A stretch of DNA of 64,000 nt from Cyclobacteriaceae bacterium (GTDB taxonomy: Bacteria > Bacteroidota > Bacteroidia > Cytophagales > Cyclobacteriaceae). The notes beneath the pieces were generated by a model. The model ran no database searches. It was not told the origin of the DNA and saw only the letters and a program-made list of their open reading frames with translations. Positions 15,784-25,222 of this stretch are shown here, piece after piece. Positions within the stretch are counted from its first letter, which is position 1, and every line of letters starts with the position of its first letter. The stretch lies in contig JALHRJ010000022.1 of the NCBI GenBank assembly GCA_022841475.1, positions 1 to 64,000 of the forward strand, written 5' to 3'. The translations under genes and the position numbers were made by a program.

Positions 15784-16896
15784 TTACTCAATTGGTAGAT
15801 TACTCAGGATTTTACCAAGTTTGTCGAAGTGAATGGACTCTTCAAAGCTGCGATCAGCTTTTTCTTTACCTCGCAGTGCCAGTTTTTTTCTTTCTTCAGG
15901 ATTCTTAATTAAGAATTCAATTTGCTCTGCCAGTTGAGTGGGATTGTCCCAGTTAAAAAGTAGCCCGGTATGTTCATGTTCAATAATTTCTGGTACTCCT
16001 CCGGCATTAACACCCATCACAACAACGCCACATCGCATGGCTTCGGCCAATACAAGACCAAAGGCTTCATGGCGACTGGGAAGAATATAAATATCCAGAC
16101 ATTGCATTGCCTTCTGCGGTTCTTTTAGAAAGCCCTTAAACACAACCTGTTTTTCCAGTTGGTAAGTAACTATTCGTTGCTTCAAATCCTGTTCATAATT
16201 TTTTTCACTTACGTTCCCGGCAATGTAGAGTTTGGGATGTTGTCCCTTAGCGGCTAGTATGTGAAGCGCCTCTAGAACCAGATGTTGTCCTTTTTGAAAT
16301 TCTAATCGACTGAAAACACCAATATTTAAATCATTACCTGATGAGATTGAAAGAAAATCGATTCGTTCCTGTTGTGTGACAGGTGTAGGTGCTGGCACTC
16401 CATAATATAGTCTTTGAACTAGCTCCGGCTTGATGGGTATTTTTTCAATGACATCCTGCTTGAGTTTTTCAGTAATAGTAATGATTCCAGAAAATTGGCC
16501 ATATAACCACCGATGATACGGATCGTGTTTGAAATGAGGCAATGGCATTTGACGTGTAAAAAACATCCTGACTTTTCTAAACGAAAACAGTTTCGCCAAC
16601 ACAACTACCAAGATATCTTTTCGATGGTGAGCATGAATTACCTGAATGTTTCGGTTACGAATAATCCCCGAGATCCGGAAAGCATGTGTCCAGCGAAGCA
16701 GATTATTCAATCGGGGAAACAAAAGATCGTCAGTCGTGGGATTGCTCAACTGGTTAGCTAAAAATGTATCTTGAGATCTAACAGTTATTACTGAATAGCC
16801 CCTGGTGCGTAGCATCGGTCCGCAACGATGAAAATATAATTCCAGGCCACCCTGGCCCGGGTCCAGACAGATTTCAAGAATTGATGAATGCTTCAA
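15784..16896 (-). CDS. Glycosyltransferase family 4 (GT-B fold)
   Basis: A 370-residue GT-B glycosyltransferase. The N-terminal acceptor domain begins LEICLDPGQGGLELYF, typical of GT4 enzymes. The C-terminal nucleotide-sugar domain has GVFSRLEFQKGQ (about 192-203) and the EX7E motif in PSRHEAFGLVLAEAM (about 274-288), followed by NAGGVPEI. The start is TTG at 16896: the next in-frame Met would delete the first strand. It probably adds a sugar to lipopolysaccharide or exopolysaccharide; no other sugar genes are adjacent. It ends 69 nt before the peptidase gene. Confidence 0.88.
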   Translation of the reverse strand: MKHSSILEICLDPGQGGLELYFHRCGPMLRTRGYSVITVRSQDTFLANQLSNPTTDDLLFPRLNNLLRWTHAFRISGIIRNRNIQVIHAHHRKDILVVVLAKLFSFRKVRMFFTRQMPLPHFKHDPYHRWLYGQFSGIITITEKLKQDVIEKIPIKPELVQRLYYGVPAPTPVTQQERIDFLSISSGNDLNIGVFSRLEFQKGQHLVLEALHILAAKGQHPKLYIAGNVSEKNYEQDLKQRIVTYQLEKQVVFKGFLKEPQKAMQCLDIYILPSRHEAFGLVLAEAMRCGVVVMGVNAGGVPEIIEHEHTGLLFNWDNPTQLAEQIEFLIKNPEERKKLALRGKEKADRSFEESIHFDKLGKILSNLPIE

Positions 16897-16930
16897 GATT
16901 TATTGTTTAATCCTTGGGGTAACAAAAAAT

Positions 16931-17037
16931 GAGACGGTCTCAAAAGTCAATTTAAATTGAAGGTGTCAAATCTCATTCTACCTTTCTAATCTGGGATCGC
17001 GGGTCAATGCCCGCGATGACTGAATGACTTTTGAGAC
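16931..17037. repeat. MITE-like inverted-repeat element
   Basis: Terminal inverted repeats GTCTCAAAAGTCA (16937-16949) and TGACTTTTGAGAC (17025-17037) are perfect over 13 bp. Inside is a perfect 8-bp hairpin ATCGCGGG / CCCGCGAT (16996-17017). Just outside the left repeat is the small palindrome GAGAC-G-GTCTC. No ORF lies within. The size of about 100 bp and nested palindromes are typical of non-autonomous repeats. It occupies most of the intergenic stretch between the glycosyltransferase and the DUF2721 gene. Confidence 0.7.
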
Positions 17038-17117
17038 ATTCACTCAATAGTATAAATCAAAAGTAACAAATTAAGTGAAGGATATCAGTCTATCTTTACA
17101 CGCACAAAAATGTAAAC

Positions 17118-17519
17118 ATGGAACTCACCCTCACAACACCCGCATTACTTTTCCCCACCGTCTCACTTATTTTGCTGGCCTATACAAATCGGTTTCTGGC
17201 GGTGGCTGCGCTGATCCGAAAATTAGCCAATGACTATCGGGACAAGGAAGACAACCGACTGGCCGACCAGATTCGAAACTTAAAAATCAGGTTACGGCTT
17301 ATTCGCGATATGCAGTTGTTCAGCATTGCAGCACTTTTTCTAAGCGTGTTGTGTATGTTCTCTTTATTCTATGGGGAAGAGCTTATTGCCAAGTATATTT
17401 TTGGAGCTTCATTGATTGCGCTCCTAATTTCATTGGGGATGTCCTTACGTGAAATCCAGATTAGTACCCACGCATTGTCTATTCAGTTGAAAGATATTGC
17501 TGGGGATGTTAAACTTTAA
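17118..17519 (+). CDS. DUF2721-family membrane protein
   Basis: 133 residues with three transmembrane helices: about 8-30, 66-85 and 90-110. Between the first two is a charged amphipathic stretch (about 33-62). The start (TPALLFPTVSLILLAYTNRFLAVAALIR) matches DUF2721 proteins, which have no known function. A TATCTTTA hexamer-like -7 element at 17091-17098 may be its promoter. Confidence 0.8.
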   Translation: MELTLTTPALLFPTVSLILLAYTNRFLAVAALIRKLANDYRDKEDNRLADQIRNLKIRLRLIRDMQLFSIAALFLSVLCMFSLFYGEELIAKYIFGASLIALLISLGMSLREIQISTHALSIQLKDIAGDVKL

Positions 17520-17540
17520 ATTTGGAAGGCTTCCTGGAAA

Positions 17541-18710
17541 TTATGGATATACAAATTTTCCCTGCGGAGTTATGAGCGTCACGTTCTTTTCAGGAGAAGC
17601 TTCGACTCTTCCAATAATTTGCGCTTCAATTTCGAATTGTTTTGAAACATCAATCACTTGTTGTGCAAAGGCTTCAGGTAAATAAATCTCCATCCGATGC
17701 CCCATGTTAAAGACCTTATACATCTCCTTTAAGTCAGTGCCTGATTCTTCCTGAATTATTTTAAACAGGGGCGGGATGTCAAACAGGTTATCTTTGATCA
17801 CATGAAGTTCATCAATAAAGTGCAGCACTTTGGTTTGTGCGCCTCCACTGCAATGCACAAGGCCGTGAATGTTTGATCGAAGATGTTTTATAATTTCAAT
17901 CATTACCGGGGCATACGTGCGCGTAGGGGATAAAACCAATTTTCCAATATTTAAAGGCACGCCCGGCACTTCATCCGTTACTTTATACTTTCCGGAATAG
18001 ACCAGGTTATCCGGCACAGCTTTATCAAATGTTTCTGGATATTTAAGTGCGTAACTATGATCAAATACATCGTGACGTGCCGAGGTAAGTCCGTTGCTGC
18101 CCATGCCACCATTATATTCATGTTCGTAAGTTGCCTTTCCATACGAAGCCAATCCTACAATCACATCGCCAGCCTGAATGTTTGCATTGTCAATTACGGC
18201 CTCTCGTCTCATGCGTGCCGTCACAGTGCTATCTACAATAATAGTGCGGACAAGATCACCTACATCAGCAGTCTCACCCCCGGTGCTATGGATTTCCATA
18301 CCATATTTACGCAGCATTTCTAAAACTTCTTCAGTACCGTTGACGATAGTTGAGATCACTTCTCCGGGAATAAGATTTTTATTTCGGCCAATCGTGGAAG
18401 AAAGTAAGATAGGTCCCGTTGCACCCACGCATAACAAATCATCAATATTCATGATGATGGCATCCTGCGCAATGCCTTTCCACACGGAGAGGTCTCCGGT
18501 TTCTTTCCAGTAGATGTACGCTAACGAAGATTTTGTACCTGCTCCATCGGCATGCATCACAGTACAATAAGCAGAATCACCACCCAGAAGGTCGGGTACA
18601 ATTTTGCAGAATGCTTTTGGAAACAGACCCTTGTCCAGATTTTTTATAGCCTGGTGCACATCTTCTTTGCTGGCGGAAACTCCGCGCTGACTATAACGAT
18701 CGTTGCTCAC
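17541..18710 (-). CDS. purM: Phosphoribosylformylglycinamidine cyclo-ligase (AIR synthase)
   Basis: Purine biosynthesis enzyme that closes the imidazole ring of FGAM to AIR with ATP. The 389-residue protein has the PurM N-terminal domain with RYSQRGVSASK (5-15), HADGAGTKSSL (about 53-63), IIMNIDDLLCVGA (about 85-97) and the TGGETADVGDLV loop (about 142-153). The C-terminal domain has LSPTRTYAP and HCSGGAQTK. It is of the longer Bacteroidota type. The start codon is GTG at 18710. It stands alone, convergent with the DUF2721 gene, with 21 nt between the stops. Confidence 0.93.
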   Translation of the reverse strand: MSNDRYSQRGVSASKEDVHQAIKNLDKGLFPKAFCKIVPDLLGGDSAYCTVMHADGAGTKSSLAYIYWKETGDLSVWKGIAQDAIIMNIDDLLCVGATGPILLSSTIGRNKNLIPGEVISTIVNGTEEVLEMLRKYGMEIHSTGGETADVGDLVRTIIVDSTVTARMRREAVIDNANIQAGDVIVGLASYGKATYEHEYNGGMGSNGLTSARHDVFDHSYALKYPETFDKAVPDNLVYSGKYKVTDEVPGVPLNIGKLVLSPTRTYAPVMIEIIKHLRSNIHGLVHCSGGAQTKVLHFIDELHVIKDNLFDIPPLFKIIQEESGTDLKEMYKVFNMGHRMEIYLPEAFAQQVIDVSKQFEIEAQIIGRVEASPEKNVTLITPQGKFVYP

Positions 18711-18859
18711 GAATTAGGAAACATTGGTTGCCAAAGGTGCGAAGAATAACGGATACTGGATACTAGAATCCGGTTTTTTGAGGTGGAAAATTGATTAAGT
18801 AAAATACGGGATGCAACTTGCTCATCTTTTTTGCGTCTTATAAACAAAACCCCTCGTGC

Positions 18860-21256
18860 ATGCTTAGAAATTATCTTTTGATAGCCACCCGCAGTTTATA
18901 TAAGAACCTGGGCTATACATCCATTAATATCTTCGGGCTAGCCATTGGTTTGGCTTGCTGCCTGCTTGTAACTCTGTATGTTCGGTTTGAGCTTAGTTAC
19001 GAAAACTTTCACGACAATAAAGAATCTATTTATCGTTACATACCCCGCGGAGAGCGCGATGGTAAGGTAAGCATGCAAACCATGTTACCTTCTGGGTTTG
19101 GCCCGCTGATCGCAGAGAGTTTTCGGGAGGTAGAAATGTTTACTCGATTTTCAGATGTAAACGAACGGCCACTGATTCGCAAAGGCGATACCTTTCTGGA
19201 TGCTAAAACGCTTTCTGTTGCCGATAAAGACTTCTTTAAAATTTTTAGCTTTCGGTTAGTGCAAGGTGATGCTAATACGGTACTGGACCGGCCCGGCACG
19301 ATCGCCATTGCTAAATCCGTGGCTGATAAATTTTTCCCGAATGGCGATGCCGTAGGGCAAGTAATCCGTTATGAAAATGCCTATGACTACGAGATTACCG
19401 GGGTGTTTGAGGATGTTCCAGCCAACTCGCATTTGCAGTTTACCTACCTCACCACTTTCGAGACCATTGCTAAAATGGTGCAGGACCAATACGGATATCC
19501 AGCTGATCAATTTTTGAACAGTCTCGATGCCTGGAATTACTCCACTTACTTTTTCATCCCCGGTGAAAGAGATCTTGATGGGCTTGCAAAGCGCATCGAC
19601 AAAAAATTTACAGAAGCCCGTAAAGAAACGTTCAATGATCAGGCATTAGGCGATTGGTTGCAACCGCTACCAGAAATTCATTTCACGGAAGGCATCAAAG
19701 CAGATACGGCCAATGGAAATATGAACTATGTCTATATTTTTTCTGCGGTTGCTTTGTTAATTCTCATCATCGCCTGTTTCAATTTTATGAATCTTTCAAC
19801 GGCCCGCGCCATGAAACGTGCCAAGGAAGTTGGTCTGCGCAAAGTGATGGGAGCATTCAGGCATCAGTTGATAAAACAATTTCTGGGCGAAACTATTGTG
19901 CTGGTTTCTATTTCACTGGTGATTGGAATTATTCTGCTTGAATTGCTGGTGCCTATGTTTAATACGTTAGTTGGGCAGCAGCTCTCGGTAAATTATCTCG
20001 GAGCAAATAGCGTATTGCTCTATATATTGATAGCCGGCTTGCTTACCGGAATTATTGCAGGTAGCTACCCTGCATTTTACCTAAGTTCTTTTGTACCCGC
20101 TCAGGTATTAAAAGGTAAGGTGGGCTCTTCCGGAAATGCTGGATTGCGGAAAGTACTTACAGTACTGCAGTTTGGGGTGGCAGCCTTTCTGATGATCGGT
20201 ACATTGATTGTGTATCAACAGATGAATTTCATTCAAAATAAAAATCTCGGTTTTGATAAGGAAAGCATCGTGTATATGAATCCACCCATGGCTTTGTGGG
20301 ATAAGAAAGATGTGTTTAAGGAAAGTCTGTTAGCCAACTCATCTATCAGATCCGTAACTTTTTCAAATGGCACTCCGGGTATGGAAAGTTCTACGTGGCA
20401 GTATGATTTTCCAGGTCTTGATATTCCCAAACGGAGTATGAATACCATGATTGTGGATTATGACTATCTAACAACATTTGGACTTGAATTGGTAGAGGGC
20501 CGTGACTTATCCCCCGAGTTTGCAACAGATTCAACGGAGGCTTATTTGATTAATGAATCGGCTGTTGAGGACCTGATGTTAGAAAAGCCCATTGGCACAC
20601 CAATACGTGCATTAGACGGACATCCGGCTGGTCGGATTATTGGCGTTGTTAAGGATTTTCATTACCGCTCTTTACATCGAAAGATAGAACCCTTGGTGCT
20701 CCGCATTGATCCACGCAACATGTGGTGCATGTCGATAAAGTTTTCTGCAGGAAATTTGAAGGATCAACTTAGCATTGTTGAGAACGAATGGAAAAAACTG
20801 GCACCTGATTATCCCTTTACTTATCAGTTTGTTGACGAAACCATTGAACGACAATATAAAGCCGAACAAAACACGGGAGTTTTAATCGGAGCGTTTGCAA
20901 CGCTGGCCATCGTTATCGCTTGTCTGGGATTATTGGGACTCACAGCTTTTATGACCGAGCAACGCAAAAAAGAAATCGGTGTTCGCAAAGTATTAGGCGC
21001 CTCTGTTTCCGGAATCATTTTTTTGTTGTCGAAAGATTTTTCGCGCTTAATTGTAATCGCTTTTATTTTGGTACTGCCCCTTGCCTGGTATGCGATGAAT
21101 CAATGGCTTGCTGATTTTGCCTATCAGGTACCCATCAATCCGTTGGTATTTGTTGGAGCGGGTTTGATGATAGTAATGATTGCTTTCTTATCGGTCTTCT
21201 ATCAGGCCATGAAGGCAGCGGTGATCAACCCAAGCGAAACATTGAGGAATGAATAA
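18860..21256 (+). CDS. ABC transporter permease, MacB/FtsX type
   Basis: A 798-residue inner-membrane permease. The order is one transmembrane helix (about 20-42), a MacB_PCD periplasmic domain (about 45-270), three helices of the first FtsX domain (about 280-430, with RAKEVGLRKVMGA), a second periplasmic domain (about 460-660) and a second FtsX domain of three helices (about 670-790, with RKKEIGVRKVLGA). This tandem layout is typical of Bacteroidota FtsX-like permeases whose ATPase is encoded elsewhere. No ATPase gene lies next to it. I chose the ATG at 18860, since the conserved N-terminus MLRNYLLIATRSL begins there; the frame is open from 18818. Confidence 0.9.
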   Translation: MLRNYLLIATRSLYKNLGYTSINIFGLAIGLACCLLVTLYVRFELSYENFHDNKESIYRYIPRGERDGKVSMQTMLPSGFGPLIAESFREVEMFTRFSDVNERPLIRKGDTFLDAKTLSVADKDFFKIFSFRLVQGDANTVLDRPGTIAIAKSVADKFFPNGDAVGQVIRYENAYDYEITGVFEDVPANSHLQFTYLTTFETIAKMVQDQYGYPADQFLNSLDAWNYSTYFFIPGERDLDGLAKRIDKKFTEARKETFNDQALGDWLQPLPEIHFTEGIKADTANGNMNYVYIFSAVALLILIIACFNFMNLSTARAMKRAKEVGLRKVMGAFRHQLIKQFLGETIVLVSISLVIGIILLELLVPMFNTLVGQQLSVNYLGANSVLLYILIAGLLTGIIAGSYPAFYLSSFVPAQVLKGKVGSSGNAGLRKVLTVLQFGVAAFLMIGTLIVYQQMNFIQNKNLGFDKESIVYMNPPMALWDKKDVFKESLLANSSIRSVTFSNGTPGMESSTWQYDFPGLDIPKRSMNTMIVDYDYLTTFGLELVEGRDLSPEFATDSTEAYLINESAVEDLMLEKPIGTPIRALDGHPAGRIIGVVKDFHYRSLHRKIEPLVLRIDPRNMWCMSIKFSAGNLKDQLSIVENEWKKLAPDYPFTYQFVDETIERQYKAEQNTGVLIGAFATLAIVIACLGLLGLTAFMTEQRKKEIGVRKVLGASVSGIIFLLSKDFSRLIVIAFILVLPLAWYAMNQWLADFAYQVPINPLVFVGAGLMIVMIAFLSVFYQAMKAAVINPSETLRNE

Positions 21257-21290
21257 GCAGTGTGAAATTTCAATCCACAGTTTATAACTG

Positions 21291-21298
21291 TATCTTTG
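21291..21298 (+). promoter_or_regulatory. -7 element upstream of PQQ dehydrogenase gene
   Basis: TATCTTTG matches the Bacteroidota -7 consensus TAnnTTTG, 22 nt before the ATG. No clear -33 TTG is seen at the usual distance. Confidence 0.6.
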
Positions 21299-21320
21299 CC
21301 AGTGTTAAAACCCGAAGGCA

Positions 21321-22439
21321 ATGAAGAAGGCACTGATTTTTTTAATGGTTATTGGATTTGCAATAGTTGGAAAAGCTCAACCGGTAGCAGGCTCTACGAT
21401 AACAACCCAAAAGCAAAAATTTGTATTCGAAACGATTACCTCTGAGCTTCAGAGTGTCTGGGGAATTGCCTTTTTGCCCGATGGAAGAATCTTGTTGAAC
21501 GAGAAGGGTGGTGAAATCCGTATCATTAAGGATGGCAAACTGCTGACTGAAAAAATTAGCGGTGTTCCAAAAGTATATACCAACGGGCAAGGCGGGCTTA
21601 TGGATATTCAACTGCATCCTGATTATGCAAAAAATGGCTGGATTTACCTGACCTATGCAAAGCCGGATGGCAGTGGTGGTGGGACCGTAATCGCTCGGGC
21701 TAAGTTGCAGGGAAATACGCTTACCAATTTTGAAGAATTATTCAAGGCTTTACCAACATCAAGTTCTGGAGCTCACTTTGGTTCGCGCATTGTGTTTGAT
21801 GGCAAAGGATACATTTTCTTTTCTTCAGGCGAACGTGGTAAAAAGGAAAATGCACAAGACTTAACCAATCACCTGGGAAAAATCCTGAGACTTCATGATG
21901 ATGGACGGGTTCCTAAAGACAATCCTTTTGTAAATACACCTGGCGCAAAACCTGAAATCTGGTCCTACGGTCATCGTAATCCGCAAGGACTTTATTTTGA
22001 TAAGGCAACGAATACACTTTGGGATCACGAACACGGACCAAAAGGTGGTGATGAATTGAATAAAGTAGAGAAAGGAAAAAATTATGGTTGGCCTGTTATT
22101 ACCTGGGGTATAAATTATGATGGCAAGCCAATCTCAGATATTTCTGAAAAGCAAGGTATGGAGCAGCCCGTTCGGTATTGGGTTCCCTCTATAGCGCCTT
22201 GCGGGATGACCATGGTCACCAGCGATAAGTATCCCAATTGGAAAGGTAACTTGTTGGTAGGTGCACTTGCATTTCAATTAGTTGCCAGAGTTGAATTGGC
22301 CAATGGAAAGTTTGTTGCTGAAGAGAGAATGCTGGAGAAAATTGGCCGCGTACGTGCCGTTGAACAAAGCCCGGATGGGTATATTTATGTTACCACAGAG
22401 CACCCCGGAACGGTAAATAGGTTGGTGCCTGTAAAATAG
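21321..22439 (+). CDS. PQQ-dependent soluble aldose dehydrogenase family protein
   Basis: A 372-residue exported protein (signal peptide about 1-19) of the six-bladed GDH-B/YliI family, which oxidises sugars with PQQ and calcium. Family motifs are WGIAFLPDGRIL (about 49-60), GGLMDIQLHPDY (about 92-103), SSGERG (about 173-178), SYGHRNPQGL (about 216-225), DHEHGPKGGDELN (about 238-250) and NYGWP. PQQ-site residues appear conserved. No PQQ synthesis genes are in the window. Periplasmic location is inferred from the signal peptide. Confidence 0.9.
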   Translation: MKKALIFLMVIGFAIVGKAQPVAGSTITTQKQKFVFETITSELQSVWGIAFLPDGRILLNEKGGEIRIIKDGKLLTEKISGVPKVYTNGQGGLMDIQLHPDYAKNGWIYLTYAKPDGSGGGTVIARAKLQGNTLTNFEELFKALPTSSSGAHFGSRIVFDGKGYIFFSSGERGKKENAQDLTNHLGKILRLHDDGRVPKDNPFVNTPGAKPEIWSYGHRNPQGLYFDKATNTLWDHEHGPKGGDELNKVEKGKNYGWPVITWGINYDGKPISDISEKQGMEQPVRYWVPSIAPCGMTMVTSDKYPNWKGNLLVGALAFQLVARVELANGKFVAEERMLEKIGRVRAVEQSPDGYIYVTTEHPGTVNRLVPVK

Positions 22440-22445
22440 TTTCTT

Positions 22446-22526
22446 GTTGCTGGCTTCTAGTGGCTGGTAGATCAGACTAAATCATTTCGATTACTCTAAT
22501 CAAACCAGCGACCAGTAACGAGCAAC
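22446..22526. repeat. Imperfect inverted repeat (CCAG/CTGG-rich, REP-like)
   Basis: Arms of 23 nt (22446-22468 and 22504-22526) match at most positions when inverted (GTTGCTgGcT... against GTTGCTcGtT...), with a 35-nt centre. It lies between the converging dehydrogenase and methyltransferase genes, where it may act as terminator or be a dispersed repeat. Confidence 0.45.
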
Positions 22527-22532
22527 CATTGA

Positions 22533-23066
22533 CTATGTAAGTTTCGTCTTCCTAAAAACTTCCCAAACCACAATCCCCAGGCAAACAGAGATGTTTAATG
22601 AGTGCTTGGTTCCCAGCTGTGGAATTTCAAGGGCTAAATCCCCCAGCACAATCGCTTCTTCGCTCACTCCATGTACTTCGTTGCCAAAAACCAGGCAGTA
22701 TTTTTTTTCTTTTTCAGCAAAGAACGTTTGCAACGGCAAGCTGTCAGTAGTTTGCTCTACAATTACGATTGTATAACCTTCAGATTTCAATTTCTGAATG
22801 GCCTGTGCGGTGTGTTCCGAATATTCCCACGCTACAGATTCGGTTGCTCCCAGGGCAGTTTTTTGAATTTCACGATGGGGTGGGGTGCCCGTAATTCCCG
22901 TAAGGTAAATTTTTTCAATCCGGAAAGCATCGGCAGTTCGAAATGCAGACCCTACGTTATGCAGACTGCGAATATTATCCAGCAATAAAGTGACAGGTAT
23001 CTTTTCCGCTTCTTTAAACTGATCGATAGAAATTCGGCCGAGTTCATGCAGCGATAACTTCTTCAT
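22533..23066 (-). CDS. SpoU/TrmH-family RNA methyltransferase
   Basis: A 177-residue SPOUT-class enzyme that methylates ribose 2'-OH in RNA with S-adenosylmethionine. Three SpoU motifs are visible: NIRSLHNVGSAFRTAD (31-46; motif 1 Asn/Arg), FGNEVHGVSEE (about 127-137; motif 2) and IPQLGTKHSLNISVCLGIV (about 148-166; motif 3 forming the trefoil knot). It has no extra N-terminal RNA-binding domain, which is like the short TrmH forms; the target (tRNA or rRNA position) is not readable. Confidence 0.92.
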   Translation of the reverse strand: MKKLSLHELGRISIDQFKEAEKIPVTLLLDNIRSLHNVGSAFRTADAFRIEKIYLTGITGTPPHREIQKTALGATESVAWEYSEHTAQAIQKLKSEGYTIVIVEQTTDSLPLQTFFAEKEKKYCLVFGNEVHGVSEEAIVLGDLALEIPQLGTKHSLNISVCLGIVVWEVFRKTKLT

Positions 23067-23075
23067 GATGCAAAG

Positions 23076-23687
23076 TTAGATGGAATCTTCTTCTTCCTTA
23101 TCAAATTGGTCTATCAGATCGCGAAGTTGGGTTAGATACTTTCCATAACTGACTTTTTCCATCCATTTAGCCAGGTAATAACTCGCAGGGGTAAGGATCA
23201 GGATGGAGATGAGCAAAGCCACCTGTACTTGCCATTTTAGCATCATCAAAGCGGCATCTTTTTCAATAGATAGCCCTAATAAAAAGCCGGCAGTAGCAGC
23301 GAACGGATAAATAATGATGGAAGATTTGCGCTGAAAGGCGAGGGTAGACATGGTATTGTCATATACTTGCTTCAGTGTGCCCTTCAGGTTCAGATCGAGG
23401 CGGAAGGAATGTTGAATGTTTCTCAATACTTTGTAGTTTAACACAAAGAAAAACGCATAAGTGATAATCATGATCGCCATGAAAACTTTTACAATGGGTT
23501 GAGGGGATACTATGAATAAGTAAATAAATCCCAATTCAAAGGCGATGGCAAACCCGAGCGTAGCTTTAAAGAGCAAAATCAATTTCTGCACGGGGTGCTT
23601 TGATTTTTTTTGAATATGCACCGACCCTAACACAGGCTTACTGAGCTTATCTGATTCTAATTTTTTCCATGCTTCTTTTAAATCCAT
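23076..23687 (-). CDS. Membrane protein cotranscribed with ECF sigma factor (possible anti-sigma)
   Basis: 203 residues. The cytoplasmic N-terminus (about 1-32, MDLKEAWKKLESDKLSK) is followed by four transmembrane helices (about 35-58, 62-82, 122-142 and 150-168) and an acidic C-terminal tail (DKEEEDS). The gene begins 2 nt after the sigma-factor stop, so it likely controls that factor, but no recognised anti-sigma motif is present. Confidence 0.6.
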   Translation of the reverse strand: MDLKEAWKKLESDKLSKPVLGSVHIQKKSKHPVQKLILLFKATLGFAIAFELGFIYLFIVSPQPIVKVFMAIMIITYAFFFVLNYKVLRNIQHSFRLDLNLKGTLKQVYDNTMSTLAFQRKSSIIIYPFAATAGFLLGLSIEKDAALMMLKWQVQVALLISILILTPASYYLAKWMEKVSYGKYLTQLRDLIDQFDKEEEDSI

Positions 23688-23689
23688 GG

Positions 23690-24175
23690 TTAGTAAGCTT
23701 TCATTTTTTTTGTTAATGTTTCTTTGATGCGGTGCAACTTAACGGCCACATTATTTTTGGTGAGTCCTGATATTTCTGAAATCTCCTCGTTTTCATACCC
23801 ATCCAGATGAAGTGTAACAATCATTCTGTCAAGTTCATTCAAATCACGGATCGCGATATATAAGGCTTCTGTTTCTTCCGGTTGAACTCTTTCATCAATG
23901 GATACCTTTAGAACGGAAAGATCTTCATGGGGCACAACCAGCTTGGGTCTTCGCCTAAAGGTTAGTACCGTATTTAATCCAACCCGGTAGAGCCAGGTTG
24001 AAAATTTGGACTGTCCCTTGAAGTTGGGGTAGGATCGCCATGCCTGAAAAAGTATTTCCTGAAACAAATCCCGTTCGTCTTCTTCATGATTAACGTACAA
24101 ACGGATTACTTTAAAAATAATCCCCCTGTGCTGATCAATGAGTTCCGTAAATTCCTGTTCGTGCGGATGCGCCAT
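23690..24175 (-). CDS. ECF-type RNA polymerase sigma factor
   Basis: 161-residue sigma-70 family member. Region 2 has DERDLFQEILFQAWRSYPNFKG (about 37-58) and STWLYRVGLN. Region 4 has LDGYENEEISEISGLTKNNVAVKLHRIKETL as a helix-turn-helix. It is translationally close to the four-helix membrane protein downstream and 18 nt from the TraB/GumN gene, and all three read in the same direction. Confidence 0.92.
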   Translation of the reverse strand: MAHPHEQEFTELIDQHRGIIFKVIRLYVNHEEDERDLFQEILFQAWRSYPNFKGQSKFSTWLYRVGLNTVLTFRRRPKLVVPHEDLSVLKVSIDERVQPEETEALYIAIRDLNELDRMIVTLHLDGYENEEISEISGLTKNNVAVKLHRIKETLTKKMKAY

Positions 24176-24193
24176 CGGATGCGGGCCAGCGAG

Positions 24194-25102
24194 CTACTTG
24201 ATCACGGGCTCTACCTTATAACCTTGTTGCTGCAATAATGTTATCAGGCCATCCGGTCCAGCCAAATGCAAAGCACCCACAGCAATAAATTGCGAGCCAT
24301 TTTTCATTAAGTCCGGCAGCGTGCTCATCCATTTTACATTTCGGTCTTTCAGCATATAGTCGCTCGCACCCAATTCCTCAGGCATTTCCTTCAACATACT
24401 ATAGAGTTTTTCTAAGTCTTTTGCGAGGTAGTAGGTATTTAAATCTACCTGCATTTTCGCGGCAAGTTCCTTTTGTTTTACAAAGCTTACCAGTTGATTG
24501 GCTTGCTCCTGCACGGGAAGATGGTTGTACAATAAATTCAGTTGCTCTTCCATCGTTTCAAGCGGGGTGATTATTTTTCCGGCTTTCTTACCAGCAGCTG
24601 CAAAGTGATAATCCATGGGTAAACCCGGGTATTTTTTTAACGTTGCTTCATTTAATTTCTGGGAGTACATGAGGGTCATGATCACCATCACAGACATGGG
24701 TTTTAGCTGATCCATCATCTTCAAATTGACACCCATCAGGCTCTCCAGTTCAGAAGAGACCAATTTGAAATCTTCGGGTGAAATCAAGTCTGAGATTTTT
24801 CTATCAGGCATGATGGCCATCATCCCCATACTTTGAAGTTTGGAAGAATCAATAACCATCTCTACCACCACACCTTTGGCATTTTTGAAAGGGAGATTTA
24901 TTTCGGGAGTTTCCGCGAGGTATGAATCCGTAAGTAAATGGTAAGTGCCAAAGAGGTAAGAAGATTCTTTTAGTCCGTTGCCGGAAATCTCCCATAGCAA
25001 AGCCTTTTTGTTGTTTTGTTGAGCACTTGCCGGTTCTTTTAGCCCAATGAAAACCAGGATTGTTAGACTTAGGGCAATCCATTTATTTTTACGCAGATTC
25101 AT
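24194..25102 (-). CDS. TraB/GumN-family exported protein
   Basis: 302 residues with a signal peptide (about 1-27, ending ASAQ). The TraB/GumN (Tiki-like) fold is shown by SYLFGTYHLL near residue 48-57 and FIAVGALHLAGPDGL near 273-287, the two Gly-x-x-His elements that form the putative metal-dependent protease site of the Tiki superfamily. The substrate is unknown. It is upstream of the sigma-factor pair with 18 nt between them, suggesting cotranscription. Confidence 0.87.
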   Translation of the reverse strand: MNLRKNKWIALSLTILVFIGLKEPASAQQNNKKALLWEISGNGLKESSYLFGTYHLLTDSYLAETPEINLPFKNAKGVVVEMVIDSSKLQSMGMMAIMPDRKISDLISPEDFKLVSSELESLMGVNLKMMDQLKPMSVMVIMTLMYSQKLNEATLKKYPGLPMDYHFAAAGKKAGKIITPLETMEEQLNLLYNHLPVQEQANQLVSFVKQKELAAKMQVDLNTYYLAKDLEKLYSMLKEMPEELGASDYMLKDRNVKWMSTLPDLMKNGSQFIAVGALHLAGPDGLITLLQQQGYKVEPVIK

Positions 25103-25222
25103 TGTTCAGTTGTTTTGGGAGTTAGTACCCCGTGAGCTGGAATAATTACAGTAGCTAGTAATTTATAAAATCTATTATGAAGTATTTAACAATCTTATGA
25201 TGAGAAAAACCGTTTAAGAGAC

